Shown piece after piece: positions 32,250 through 41,517 of a stretch of DNA of 64,000 bases. Within the stretch, counting starts at the first letter, position 1; every line of letters starts with the position of its first letter. The DNA is taken from the NCBI GenBank assembly GCA_025656675.1, contig JAHXHN010000003.1, positions 1 to 64,000 on the forward strand, in the 5' to 3' direction. Position numbers and translations under genes: made by a program. The notes below the pieces were generated by a model. It saw nothing but the letters and a program-made list of their open reading frames with translations. It did no database searches and was not told the DNA's origin. The DNA is from Candidatus Thiodiazotropha sp. (ex Codakia rugifera) (GTDB taxonomy: Bacteria; Pseudomonadota; Gammaproteobacteria; Chromatiales; Chromatiaceae).

Positions 32250-35200
32250 ATGAAACGTTTCAACCTTTCTGAATGGGCACTGGAGCACCGCAATTTTGTG
32301 CTCTATATAATGGTGTTGACACTCACCTTGGGCGTGTTTGGCTACAACAAGCTCGGGCAGTCTGAAGACCCGCCGTTTACATTCAAAGTAATGCTGGTGC
32401 AAGCCGCCTGGCCTGGTGCACCGACAATAGCTATTGAGCAGCAGGTAGTCGACCGCATCGAGAAGGTGATATTGGAATCACCCCACGTCGATTATGTACG
32501 CAGCTTTTCCCGTGCCGGGCAGGCCAATATGTTTGTGGTGGCGAACGACAGTACGCCGTCAAAAAATATGTCGGATATGTTTTATCAGATCCGTAAACGG
32601 GTACAGGATATTGCTCATACTCTGCCGGCAGGCGTACAAGGCCCCGTGTTCAATGATGAGTTTGGAGAAACCTACGGCAATATCTTCGCACTGAACGGTG
32701 ACGGCTTCAGCATGGCCCAATTACGTGATACCGCCGATATCATCCGCAAAGAGCTACTGCGTGTTTCCGATGTTGCTAAAGTGTTGCTGATCGGCGAACA
32801 GGAGGAACGGGTCTACATCGAGATCAACAATCAGAAACTGGCCAACCTTGGTTTCGGCATCCAGCAACTCATCGACATACTGAGTGCACAGAACCAGGTT
32901 ACCAGCGTAGGCAGCTTTCGCACCAGGGACGACCGCATTTTTGTACGGCCGGATGGCCGTTTTAATGACATCGACGATCTGCGCAACCTTCCGATCAAGA
33001 TAGGTAGCGATACACTGCAATTAAGTGAAGTAGCTGACATTCATTACGGCTATGCCGATCCTGAAAATGACAGCATGCGATATATGGGCAATCCGGCCCT
33101 GGGTATCGGCGTCTCCATGCGTACGGGCGGTGACATCATCAAGCTGGGTAAATCCCTGGATGATGCCCTGTTGCGCATTGAACAGAAGCTCCCCGTCGGT
33201 ATGTCTCTAAATCGTGTCAATGACCAGCCGCGTGCCGTAAAAAACTCTGTACGTGAATTTCTGAAGGTTGTGGCTGAAGCAGTTATTATTGTCCTGGCAG
33301 TCAGCTTCTTCAGTCTGGGACTGCGTGCCGGCACTGTAGTCGCACTCTCCATTCCATTAGTGCTCGCAGCCACCTTCTTTGTCATGAATCTGTTTGACAT
33401 AGGACTGCACAAGATCTCCCTCGGCTCCCTCATTCTCGCTCTGGGACTGCTTGTGGATGATGCAATCATCGCCATCGAAATGATGGCGGTAAAACTGGAA
33501 GAGGGCTGGGATCGTATAAAAGCCGCCAGCTTTGCCTACAAAACAACAGCCTTCCCCATGCTCACTGGCACCCTTGTTACTGCGGCAGGCTTTCTGCCGA
33601 TTGCCACTGCTGCATCCTCTGTGGGTGAGTACACCCGTTCCATCTTCCAGGTCGTCACCATTGCATTAGTCATCTCGTGGTTTGCAGCGGTGATTGTTGT
33701 CCCCTACCTCGGCTATCGTCTGATTCCCGAAAAAGGGCTCCATCATGACGAGAATAAAAAATCCAAGGGAATATTCGGTAAATTGGGCGCTGCCCAGCAT
33801 CATCTGGCTGAACGTTTCTACAGCGGCTTTCGTAAAATAATTGAAGTCTGTGTGCGCCAACCTGCACTGGTTATCATATTGACTCTCGTCACCTTCAGCG
33901 GATCAATCTATCTGTTTCAGTTTGTACAACAGCAGTTTTTTCCAGATGCCACACGCCCCGAACTGGTAGTTGACCTGAAACTACCTGAAGGCTCATCACT
34001 TAAATCGACTAAACACAATGTGGAAAATCTAGAGCAGTTCCTCAACGGGCAGCTTGAGCATATTGATAATTATGCCAGCTATGTCGGAAACGGCTCTCCC
34101 CGCTTCTATCTGCCCTTGGATCAACAACTACCTGATATCAGCTTTGCACAGTTTGTCATCACCACAAAAGGTATTCCAGATCGCGAGGCATTGCGCCTGA
34201 AGCTGATTAAGCTGATGGACAGCTCAGATTTCTCCCACCTTCGCGGACGTGTTATTCGTTTAGAGAATGGGCCACCCGTAGGCTATCCTGTACAGTTTCG
34301 GGTATCCGGTGATGATCTTTGGGTTCTGCGTAACCTTGCTGAACAGGTGGCAGCTGTCATGCGTGGCAACCCGCATCTGCGTAACGTCAACTTCGACTGG
34401 AATGAGATGAGCAAAGTCATTCAGTTGGAGGTCGATACTGAGAAGGCGGTCAGCCTGGGTATTACCCAGACCACACTCAATCAAATTCTGAGCGGTACGA
34501 TCAACGGCGCAAACGTGGGTGAATTCCGGGAGAGGGACCAGACCATACCCATCACCCTTCGCGGTACCGAAGAGCGTGACCACATCTCTCTGCTGCAATC
34601 TCTAAACATCCCGACGACAACGGGTGGTACAGTCCCGTTAGGGCAAATTGCACACATTACCAGTGGTCAGGAGGAAGGCGTAATTTGGCACCGCAACCGA
34701 ACACCGACTATCACTATCAGGGGTGACATCTACAGTAAAATTCAGGCACCGACAGTTACGACTGAGGTGGAGTCACGCCTTGTGGACATACGTGCCAATC
34801 TCCCACTCGGCTATCGCCTGGAGACCGGCGGTGCTGTGGAGGAGAGTGCCAAAGGTAATGAATCGATAGGCGCAGGTTTTCCACTTTTTATCATTGTGAT
34901 GTTAACCATCCTGATGATTCAATTGCAGAGTTTTCAACGCGTCATCATGGTCGTACTCACGGCTCCCTTCGGCATTATCGGTGTGACCCTGTTTCTACTG
35001 CTGTTCGATAAACCGTTCGGCTTTGTCGCCATGCTTGGTACCATTGCCCTCTCAGGTATGATCATGCGTAACTCTGTCATTCTTGTTGATCAGATCGACC
35101 GCAATATCGATGATGGCATGATCCCGAATGACGCGGTCATTGAAGCAGCAGTACGCCGTTTCCGCCCCATCATGCTCACAGCTCTAGCGGCTATTCTCGC

Positions 35201-35366
35201 GATGATTCCTCTATCGGAGAGTGTCTTCTTTGGCCCTATGGCTATCGCTATTATGGGGGGGCTATTGGTAGCAACCGTATTGACCCTGCTCTTCTTACCT
35301 GCGGTATACACGGTCTGGTACAAACTGAACCATGGAAAAGAACTTTTTTTGTCGAAGCCAGCTTAG
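32250..35366 (+). CDS. RND efflux pump (HAE-1/acriflavine-resistance type)
   Basis: This 1038-residue inner-membrane pump has the duplicated RND layout, with twelve predicted helices and two large periplasmic loops. The helix-4 aspartate pair is present (LLVDDAIIAIEMM). The short N-terminus and SEDPPFTFKVM motif are typical of the subgroup related to VexF/ MexK-like pumps encoded with a TetR regulator and lipoprotein adaptor. It should export hydrophobic compounds by proton exchange. Its GC content is similar to the local average, unlike the other RND pump in the window. Confidence 0.9.
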   Translation: MKRFNLSEWALEHRNFVLYIMVLTLTLGVFGYNKLGQSEDPPFTFKVMLVQAAWPGAPTIAIEQQVVDRIEKVILESPHVDYVRSFSRAGQANMFVVANDSTPSKNMSDMFYQIRKRVQDIAHTLPAGVQGPVFNDEFGETYGNIFALNGDGFSMAQLRDTADIIRKELLRVSDVAKVLLIGEQEERVYIEINNQKLANLGFGIQQLIDILSAQNQVTSVGSFRTRDDRIFVRPDGRFNDIDDLRNLPIKIGSDTLQLSEVADIHYGYADPENDSMRYMGNPALGIGVSMRTGGDIIKLGKSLDDALLRIEQKLPVGMSLNRVNDQPRAVKNSVREFLKVVAEAVIIVLAVSFFSLGLRAGTVVALSIPLVLAATFFVMNLFDIGLHKISLGSLILALGLLVDDAIIAIEMMAVKLEEGWDRIKAASFAYKTTAFPMLTGTLVTAAGFLPIATAASSVGEYTRSIFQVVTIALVISWFAAVIVVPYLGYRLIPEKGLHHDENKKSKGIFGKLGAAQHHLAERFYSGFRKIIEVCVRQPALVIILTLVTFSGSIYLFQFVQQQFFPDATRPELVVDLKLPEGSSLKSTKHNVENLEQFLNGQLEHIDNYASYVGNGSPRFYLPLDQQLPDISFAQFVITTKGIPDREALRLKLIKLMDSSDFSHLRGRVIRLENGPPVGYPVQFRVSGDDLWVLRNLAEQVAAVMRGNPHLRNVNFDWNEMSKVIQLEVDTEKAVSLGITQTTLNQILSGTINGANVGEFRERDQTIPITLRGTEERDHISLLQSLNIPTTTGGTVPLGQIAHITSGQEEGVIWHRNRTPTITIRGDIYSKIQAPTVTTEVESRLVDIRANLPLGYRLETGGAVEESAKGNESIGAGFPLFIIVMLTILMIQLQSFQRVIMVVLTAPFGIIGVTLFLLLFDKPFGFVAMLGTIALSGMIMRNSVILVDQIDRNIDDGMIPNDAVIEAAVRRFRPIMLTALAAILAMIPLSESVFFGPMAIAIMGGLLVATVLTLLFLPAVYTVWYKLNHGKELFLSKPA

Positions 35367-36238
35367 GCTGCTAGCCATGTATAAATGTTTTTTTAAACCC
35401 CCCCTGTCGCCTCACTGTGCTTAGCAATTATAGCGATAGCCTGAATCACTACCATTGGGGAACACCATCAAGGGCCGAAGACTCAATACGGCATATAAAA
35501 CGAGATATTGTCAGTTATAGATACTCACAAGAGCACTCGAAAAATTACGTAAAGAGTAAAAATCGTTAATAAAACCGTAAACTCGAATACATTAAAGACT
35601 CGTCACTCAAACTGATAATATGCATGTCACGCTTGATTTACATGTCGAAAATTTATCGTGCATTAACTGCCACCTTATAAAACATTAAGGTATACGGTTT
35701 AACGCCAGATACTGATGCCTGCCGATTGTTTTTAACGCATATTAAGTACAGATAAATAGCTGTATCGTCAGACAGGCAAGTAAAATACTAAGTCATTGTG
35801 GATTAACCGCAGGAATTTTTGTCGTTCATCTCTGAATGATTTGTTTTCCTTCAATATTGAACAGTGCATCCCTTTCATACTTAACCATAATCACTGCTAA
35901 ACCCGCTCATTGTAATAATATTATATATTATTCAATAAGTTGATGAATATTATTTATCTGTTTTCGAGGTTATATAATTGAGTCTATAAGTATTATAAAT
36001 AACTTTTCTGCGTTTGCTGGCCTGTTATCAGTAATCATGTCACTCCTCACCTAACTAATGATCCTTCTATAGATTCACTCAAGCATCCCCCCCTTACCAA
36101 TCAAACAGTCAATACAATGAATCCCCACTGAGTCATCGCGGAATATCGATGTAAAGACACGTAGTGATACGTATAGGACAGATAAGCTTCTCTTATTAGA
36201 TTTATATACGCACACGTTATAGAACTGGAGAAGATCAA
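35367..36238. other. Long AT-rich region upstream of the monooxygenase operon
   Basis: About 870 bp without a supported gene. The section 35890-36010 is very AT-rich and includes a palindromic AATAATAT...ATATTATT stretch near 35913. Several weak -10-like boxes exist. I searched by eye for GG-N10-GC sigma-54 spacing and found none close to the monooxygenase start. A remote control region for the operon is likely. Confidence 0.4.
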
Positions 36239-37462
36239 ATGAATAAATTGATGGTCAATCTAAGATACTTTCTAACGCCAGCGCTCATAGTCACATCGTT
36301 GATCGGCATTGTCATCGGTGGTCCATGGGTATGGCTTGGTGTAGCCATGTTCGGAGCATCTATCGCGCTGGATTGGATCACCAGTGTCTTACCGACGCAT
36401 GCAAAGCCTGCCGGTACTGACGAAGATGGTGAACTCAATGGCATTCCCTGGCTATTGAACACTATGATGTACATGCAATTTCCGGTATTCGTAGCATTGC
36501 AGTTATCGCTCGTATGGCGTGTGTATGAATACACTACAGGCGTACCTATCGGCTCAACTGAGGTTCTGAGTGCGATGGAATTTGCTGGTTTAGCCATACC
36601 TGCAATCAGTATACAGACCGGTGTTACGGGTGTGGAACTTATCGGTGCTGCGATTTCAGCTGCCTTATACATGGGACTGGGCATCATGTTCGGCCATGAA
36701 ATGTCGCATACAAAAGGTTGGACCTTTGTACTCTCCCGGTGGATGATGGGACTAAGTGGCATCGCACACTTTTGCTACGCCCATGTCTACAATCACCACC
36801 TTGAGCTGGCCCATGAAGATGATCCAGCCACCTGTCCCCGTGGACGCAACATCTACAAGCACTACCCGTTATCGCACTTTGGTCAGTCGCGATTTCTGTA
36901 TGTCATGGAGCAGCAACGCCTTAAGCGCTTAGGAAAGATGTTCTTTTCACCGGCCAATCGCTGGATACGCGGTTATTTAATCAGCCTTCCCACTGTCTTT
37001 GCCTTCTGGTTTGCCGGAGGTTGGGAAGGACTCGGCATCATGGCAATTACCTGGATAATTTCAGGATTTGAACTGGAAGTACTTAACTTTCTGGAACACT
37101 ACGGTTTGATCCGTGAAAAAGGCCAGCCTATAGAATACCGTCACTCATGGGATGTGGGTGAGTCTCCATTCACTCAATTCGGTTTCATTGAAATAGGTCG
37201 CCAGGGTGATCATCATGATCGCGGCGAGACCCATTTCTGGGAACTGGAAGAAGTAGGCTCACCTGATACCGGACTTGGTTATTACGCCATGTTTTCACTG
37301 TTACTCGTACCACCTGCCTGGGAAAGTTTCATCAAACCGCACTTAGCGAAATGGGATGCTGAAATGGCCTCTGAGGGTGAACGGCGAATCGCTCAACGTA
37401 TGAATGCCAAGGCTGGCTGGCACGATATGGATCAATTGAGTGCACACGCTAGCCAAGCCTGA
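36239..37462 (+). CDS. Membrane diiron monooxygenase (AlkB/XylM type)
   Basis: The 407-residue protein has six or so membrane segments and the His boxes of integral membrane diiron hydroxylases: HEMSH (153-157), a second box with AHVYNHH (182-187), NFLEHYG (283-289), RHSWD (301-305) and GDHHDRGETHF (324-333). NFLEHYG corresponds to the AlkB signature NYxEHYG. The second and last boxes differ from classical AlkB. The family hydroxylates alkanes, methyl groups of aromatics or makes epoxides. It opens an operon with a small membrane protein, two GST-like proteins and an HTH protein. No rubredoxin gene is present; a XylA-like reductase at 47525-48607 suggests an XylM/XylA style of electron supply. 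Confidence 0.85.
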   Translation: MNKLMVNLRYFLTPALIVTSLIGIVIGGPWVWLGVAMFGASIALDWITSVLPTHAKPAGTDEDGELNGIPWLLNTMMYMQFPVFVALQLSLVWRVYEYTTGVPIGSTEVLSAMEFAGLAIPAISIQTGVTGVELIGAAISAALYMGLGIMFGHEMSHTKGWTFVLSRWMMGLSGIAHFCYAHVYNHHLELAHEDDPATCPRGRNIYKHYPLSHFGQSRFLYVMEQQRLKRLGKMFFSPANRWIRGYLISLPTVFAFWFAGGWEGLGIMAITWIISGFELEVLNFLEHYGLIREKGQPIEYRHSWDVGESPFTQFGFIEIGRQGDHHDRGETHFWELEEVGSPDTGLGYYAMFSLLLVPPAWESFIKPHLAKWDAEMASEGERRIAQRMNAKAGWHDMDQLSAHASQA

Positions 37463-37475
37463 TTGCAGACCTGCT

Positions 37476-37502
37476 GGAGGGTGCGTGCTATTTGCACCCT
37501 CC
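37476..37502 (+). promoter_or_regulatory. Intercistronic hairpin after the monooxygenase gene
   Basis: GGAGGGTGC and GCACCCTCC form a perfect 9-bp stem 13 bp after the stop. There is no T-run, so it is more likely to stabilise the monooxygenase mRNA against 3' decay or cause partial termination than to be a full terminator. It would set unequal levels of the monooxygenase and the genes downstream. Confidence 0.6.
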
Positions 37503-37537
37503 ACCCTACCCTTTATACGACGATTGAGGATTCTGAC

Positions 37538-37738
37538 ATGGCAACCTACAAAGCATTATTTTACGTATTGATTTTTACAGCCGCCAGCGGTTGGGGCATG
37601 GTGAAATTAGGTGTGGGAGACCACCATACCGATCCACTATGGGCTCTTGGCACTTCCATCTGTTTTCTTTTTATCCTGCTGTTCAATGTCTGGATGTTTT
37701 TTGCCATCGCGAAGGATGAACCCTTCCGTTGGGAATGA
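37538..37738 (+). CDS. Small two-helix membrane protein of the monooxygenase operon
   Basis: I chose the ATG at 37538; the frame is open further upstream, but that part covers the hairpin. The 66-residue protein has two hydrophobic segments (about 6-24 and 34-56) joined by a loop with GDHHTD, and ends in DEPFRWE. Position and shape suggest an accessory subunit or stabiliser of the membrane monooxygenase; the two histidines could bind a metal. I know no named family for it. Confidence 0.65.
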   Translation: MATYKALFYVLIFTAASGWGMVKLGVGDHHTDPLWALGTSICFLFILLFNVWMFFAIAKDEPFRWE

Positions 37739-37824
37739 CCACGGCCTAGCTGGTACACGATTGTATGTAACGATCTCTTAGGGTTGATGAAAAACCTAAA
37801 CAATTCTAAATGAGGAGGAGTCTG

Positions 37825-38535
37825 ATGGGGCTTTTCAGCAAAAAAAAGTCAAGTGAAAACACGACGATGCATCTGCGGGGATATCCTGCGGATCCCAACA
37901 CCAACAAGTGCCTGCTCATGGCTGCGGAAAAGGACATAGGTCTAAACAGCGAGCTGTTGGATATTGAGTCTGGCGCCTGCGACGATCCGGAATATCGACG
38001 TTTATCCCCTTTTGGCAAGGCACCTTGTCTAAAGGAGGATGGATGTGTGGTTAGTGGTATTCAAGCCATATTGGCCTACATGGATGTACGTGGACAAGGC
38101 AGTTCCCTCAACCCTAAAAAGGCGGCAATTCTGGGAGAGCAGAATTACTGGGTGGATGTCGCACAACGATTCATTGATCCAAATGTGACTGTACTAGTTA
38201 CCGGAAAAGACAACGCCTCTACATCCATGGGCGAAGTAAACGGACAGATTGCAAAGGAAGAGATTGGTCGGGTAATGGACACCCTCGATGCTGTACTCGC
38301 AGATGGTCGACACTTCATCGTGGGGGAGTATTCGTTTGCCGACATTCACTGGACCGCCTCTGTTCACCTGTGCGTTATGGCCGGTCATCAGGACTTGATG
38401 GATAACCGTACAGGTCTTAAGGGCTGGTATGACCGAGTCAGGAGTCATACGAGTAAAGTGAGTAAAAAACAGACCTATAGCAATTTGGCGTCGTTGGAGG
38501 AAATTCGTGAGAAACGCCTTAAGTCAGTGGCCTGA
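37825..38535 (+). CDS. Glutathione S-transferase-like protein 1 of the monooxygenase operon
   Basis: A strong AGGAGG lies just before the ATG at 37825. The protein (236 residues) has a thioredoxin-like N-terminal domain with the cis-Pro and glutathione-binding pattern SPFGKAPCLKEDG...SGIQAILAYMD (about residues 58-86), and a helical C-terminal domain with ADIHWTASVH. Both are hallmarks of cytosolic GSTs. The place of the usual catalytic Ser or Cys near the N-terminus reads DPNTNKCLL, so catalysis may differ or the protein may only bind ligands. It shares its C-terminal tail pattern (NLASLEEIR) with the next gene and with a third copy at 48693-49379. Confidence 0.8.
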   Translation: MGLFSKKKSSENTTMHLRGYPADPNTNKCLLMAAEKDIGLNSELLDIESGACDDPEYRRLSPFGKAPCLKEDGCVVSGIQAILAYMDVRGQGSSLNPKKAAILGEQNYWVDVAQRFIDPNVTVLVTGKDNASTSMGEVNGQIAKEEIGRVMDTLDAVLADGRHFIVGEYSFADIHWTASVHLCVMAGHQDLMDNRTGLKGWYDRVRSHTSKVSKKQTYSNLASLEEIREKRLKSVA

Positions 38536-38560
38536 GCGGTCAAAAACAGGAGGAAATGTA

Positions 38561-39352
38561 ATGACTGATTTATTCGCTTTTGGTAGTGCGGCTAAGAGCC
38601 TGGATGCAGACGGACGATACGGCACTGCTGGTGACCTTAAGAAAACCCAATACGTTATGCAACTGCTTGGTTTTCCCGGTGATGCAGATACCCTGAAAGC
38701 ACTCATTGTCGCCGGTGAAAAAGGCATTGAAATCGAGAGTGGCATATTGGATATCACCCAGGGAATTGAAAAAACCAAGGACTACCTGACTATCTCCCCA
38801 TTGGGGATCACGCCTGCATTGAAAGAGGCACACTATCAGGTCACAGGTGATTTAGGCATCATCAGTTTTATTGAAGGTCGGGGACTAGGGAATCGCCTGC
38901 CACCCCGAAATGCAGCCCTGTTGGCTGAACAGAATTACTGGATAGATATTGCTCGTGCAGAAGTGGCACCTCATGTTCAAACCATCATGGCCGAGAAGGT
39001 GTTGAATGCGATGAACAATGATGCGACAGAAATGGATACTGAGGCGGTCGATAGCGCAAGACAGGCGCTAGTCGCCCCCCTGAATGCACTTGATAGCCAA
39101 CTGGCCGACAGCGCTTTTATTGTCGGTGAATATTGCTATGCCGATGTTCATTGGACTGCCTATATCCATCTTTTATGTATTGCAGGTGAGCAGGCTTTGA
39201 TCGATCAAAGAGATAACCTGAGTCAATGGTGGAAACGAATCAAGCTACACAAGAGTTTTTCTGGGCAGAACTTGATTGCCTATAATCTCTTGCCGAGCTT
39301 GGAGGATATTAAGGCCAAAAAACTCAACGACGTGGTTATCACAGACTTCTAG
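38561..39352 (+). CDS. Glutathione S-transferase-like protein 2 of the monooxygenase operon
   Basis: The ATG at 38561 follows AGGAGG by seven bases and lies 26 bp after the previous stop. The 263-residue protein carries an extra N-terminus of about 35 residues before the GST fold, then SPLGITPAL with the cis-Pro and ADVHWTAYIH in the helical domain. It is clearly a paralogue of its neighbours, sharing the LLPSLEDIKAKKL tail. No catalytic Ser, Tyr or Cys can be assigned with confidence. With the first protein it could form a heterodimer acting on a reactive oxidation product such as an epoxide. Confidence 0.78.
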   Translation: MTDLFAFGSAAKSLDADGRYGTAGDLKKTQYVMQLLGFPGDADTLKALIVAGEKGIEIESGILDITQGIEKTKDYLTISPLGITPALKEAHYQVTGDLGIISFIEGRGLGNRLPPRNAALLAEQNYWIDIARAEVAPHVQTIMAEKVLNAMNNDATEMDTEAVDSARQALVAPLNALDSQLADSAFIVGEYCYADVHWTAYIHLLCIAGEQALIDQRDNLSQWWKRIKLHKSFSGQNLIAYNLLPSLEDIKAKKLNDVVITDF

Positions 39353-39375
39353 TACATCGCTACCCAGGGGGCCTC

Positions 39376-39591
39376 ATGAGTCACACCAACCAAGATCTTC
39401 TGAAAATCATGCAGGATCACAAACTAAGTTGTGCAGACGTGGCGAAAGCTCTGGATGTACCACTTGAAACAGTTGAGAGTTGGACGCGTTCACAACAGGC
39501 ATGCAATAGTTACCTGCAGATGCCCGAATTTGACCTGAAGGTACTGCAATACAGCTTGATGACTGAGAACACCCGCTACCATCTTTTCTAA
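39376..39591 (+). CDS. Small HTH (Cro-like) protein ending the monooxygenase operon
   Basis: This 71-residue protein has a Cro-type helix-turn-helix at about residues 8-35 (MQDHKLSCADVAKALDVPLE, TVESW). The start follows GGGGGCC and lies 23 bp after the GST-like gene. A terminator follows 27 bp later, so it is the last gene of the operon. It could be a local repressor of the operon. Confidence 0.7.
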   Translation: MSHTNQDLLKIMQDHKLSCADVAKALDVPLETVESWTRSQQACNSYLQMPEFDLKVLQYSLMTENTRYHLF

Positions 39592-39618
39592 CTGACACAA
39601 TATCCCCTAACCCCCTTA

Positions 39619-39642
39619 GGTCACGAATGCGTGGCCTTTTTT
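39619..39642 (+). terminator. Rho-independent terminator of the monooxygenase operon
   Basis: GGTCACG pairs with CGTGGCC (one G-U) around a four-base loop and is followed by six Ts. It ends the five-gene operon. Confidence 0.8.
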
Positions 39643-39692
39643 GTGGAAGCTGAACATTCGCTGTCATCAGGACAGACATATTTTACAGTAAC

Positions 39693-40268
39693 TTAAAATC
39701 TGTTAATTCGACCTACAGCAATCAACTTATCCTGCCAATACGGCTCGTTAAGATATGCTTCAGAAACCTTCTTTTTAGTTATTGAAGCATGGATGAAACG
39801 CCCATCACCCGCATAAAGACCTACATGTGAAAACGTACGGGAGTTAATCCGAAAGAAAAGTAAATCCCCAGGACGTGCCTGGTCGACCGATATCAGATGC
39901 GATAACCGATATTGTGCCTCTGTTGTTCGTGGAATAACCATGCCTGCTTTTTGATAGGCATAGTGTACAAGGCCACTACAGTCAAAACCCTTTGGGGTTA
40001 TACCACCAAAGCGATAAGGCTTCCCCTTTAAATCATTTGCAATCTGTATGACCAAATGTGTTTGAACCGGTTCTATTTCAGGTGTGTGTGTTTTGGTAAT
40101 GTTATTGTTGTCAATTGGCGCCTGCAATTCCTGTTTGTGATTTACGGTACACCCCGCCAACCAGAAAACTAAATAGATAATCAATAATTCACTACAGATT
40201 AACCGGCATAAAGAACGATACCAATTATTTGTAGTGTGCAAGCAGTTACCGAATTGAATTGATAGCAT
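39693..40268 (-). CDS. NlpC/P60 family lipoprotein peptidase
   Basis: A long N-terminus ends in the lipobox LAGC (Cys 40), so the protein is a lipoprotein. The NlpC/P60 domain fills residues about 70-190, with catalytic Cys 97 in FDCSGLV, His 148 in SHVGLYAG and His 160 in FIHAS. These enzymes cut peptide stems of peptidoglycan, usually between D-Glu and the diamino acid. The true start may be an internal Met or alternative codon, because 30 residues before the hydrophobic core are unusual. A decayed copy of the 5' part of this gene lies at 42450-42648. Confidence 0.85.
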   Translation of the reverse strand: MLSIQFGNCLHTTNNWYRSLCRLICSELLIIYLVFWLAGCTVNHKQELQAPIDNNNITKTHTPEIEPVQTHLVIQIANDLKGKPYRFGGITPKGFDCSGLVHYAYQKAGMVIPRTTEAQYRLSHLISVDQARPGDLLFFRINSRTFSHVGLYAGDGRFIHASITKKKVSEAYLNEPYWQDKLIAVGRINRF

Positions 40269-40517
40269 GGGTTATTATGGCATCATCTAGGTTCTCAAAT
40301 AAATGCGGTCATTCCTCGGCGGCATAGTCAGTACAGCTATGGTTGATAAGCAAACCCAATGCGCTGGCGGGAATCAGCTGTGTCTCGTCATTTCAATTGG
40401 CTCTTGCTCAGGGTTGCCTCCATATACCCACTTACTGATGAACCTGAGAATCGCAGTTCCATGCAGAGCAAGAAACAGGTGAATCGGCCTTTCAGAAATG
40501 TCTTTGCGCATTCTGAG

Positions 40518-41207
40518 TTAATCCATCGTACGCACGGGTTTAACATCTGCGAAGTAGTTTGTCCCCAACCAGGTAGACATGCCCCTCTTTAAATCATCCT
40601 TGCCGGTCACAGTTATAAGCCTGTTTCGTAATGCCTGGCGTAGACTGAGATCCCCCATCCAGACGCCTGTGAGCGTCTTCAGGTCTGTAAAGATGTGTAG
40701 CTTGATTTCGTATCCGGGGTCTTTAAGACACACATCTACATCACGATCCTTGATAACAAGCCACCAGCGGCGATACTTCGATGTGTAATCTGCAAACTCA
40801 AACAACAGTACCGTGCGCTCAATGGAAAAAAACTCAGCGTCTAGATTGCGATGTATGTCCCACATCAACAGGGATGGATCGAGATCCTGAGCAGACAGAT
40901 CACTGCGCGCCCAGCGGTGCCCCCATACACCGAGTTGCATGATTATCGGCTTGAGTTCTTCGCCTGACTCGGTCAGTCTGTAGCTGATATTTTTGCCACA
41001 GACGGTGCGCTTCACCACGTCGGCGCGCTCGAGAGATTTCAGGCGGGCTGAGAGTAGTGACGGCGAGATCAGCGGTAACCCCCGACGAAGGTCGTTGAAG
41101 CTCTCGCTCCCTGCGATGAGCTCACGAATTACAAGGTTGGTCCAGCGCTCACCAAGTACCTCCGAGGCCTTGGCAATGGGGCAGAATTGTCCGTAGCCTT
41201 TCATCAT
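40518..41207 (-). CDS. HxlR-type transcriptional regulator with C-terminal domain
   Basis: The N-terminal 100 residues form an HxlR winged helix: FCPIAKASEVLGERWT with the conserved Cys, then ISPSLLSARLKSLE and a wing. HxlR proteins often sense redox stress or electrophiles through this Cys. The C-terminal 110 residues resemble an SCP2-like sterol-carrier fold, an arrangement found in many longer HxlR proteins and likely to bind a lipophilic ligand. The gene is divergent from a methyltransferase gene 310 bp away. Confidence 0.82.
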   Translation of the reverse strand: MMKGYGQFCPIAKASEVLGERWTNLVIRELIAGSESFNDLRRGLPLISPSLLSARLKSLERADVVKRTVCGKNISYRLTESGEELKPIIMQLGVWGHRWARSDLSAQDLDPSLLMWDIHRNLDAEFFSIERTVLLFEFADYTSKYRRWWLVIKDRDVDVCLKDPGYEIKLHIFTDLKTLTGVWMGDLSLRQALRNRLITVTGKDDLKRGMSTWLGTNYFADVKPVRTMD

Positions 41208-41517
41208 GGATGAGTCTAGTGTTGATTTGTAGCATTGCCTAGTACAGATTTAGTATCGATCAACTTTCTCGTTCCAGCATTCCGCCAATGCCCGCAGTTC
41301 TTTGCTCCGCTCCTAACTAGGTAAACCACGGGTCAACGCCTTTCAGGCGCTGGCTCTAACGGCAGTTACTGACTGGTCGTAACTGCAATCGCTATATTGT
41401 CTCTCTACTCAATCCACTACAAACGTTGTACTAGCGGTTATCCCACCTGTTTTCCAAACTTGGATCACCGAGCAGCAGCGCGACCCCTGCTCATTCAACC
41501 GGAAGAGGAACGACACT
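41208..41517. other. Divergent intergenic region
   Basis: About 310 bp between the HxlR-type regulator and the methyltransferase. No gene or clear operator palindrome stands out. It must hold both promoters. Confidence 0.35.

Noticed and set aside
36239-37462. Fatty-acid desaturase instead of monooxygenase
   Set aside because: The NFLEHYG signature and its spacing to the last His box match the AlkB/XylM hydroxylase group better than acyl-lipid desaturases, and an oxygenase-type reductase is encoded nearby.
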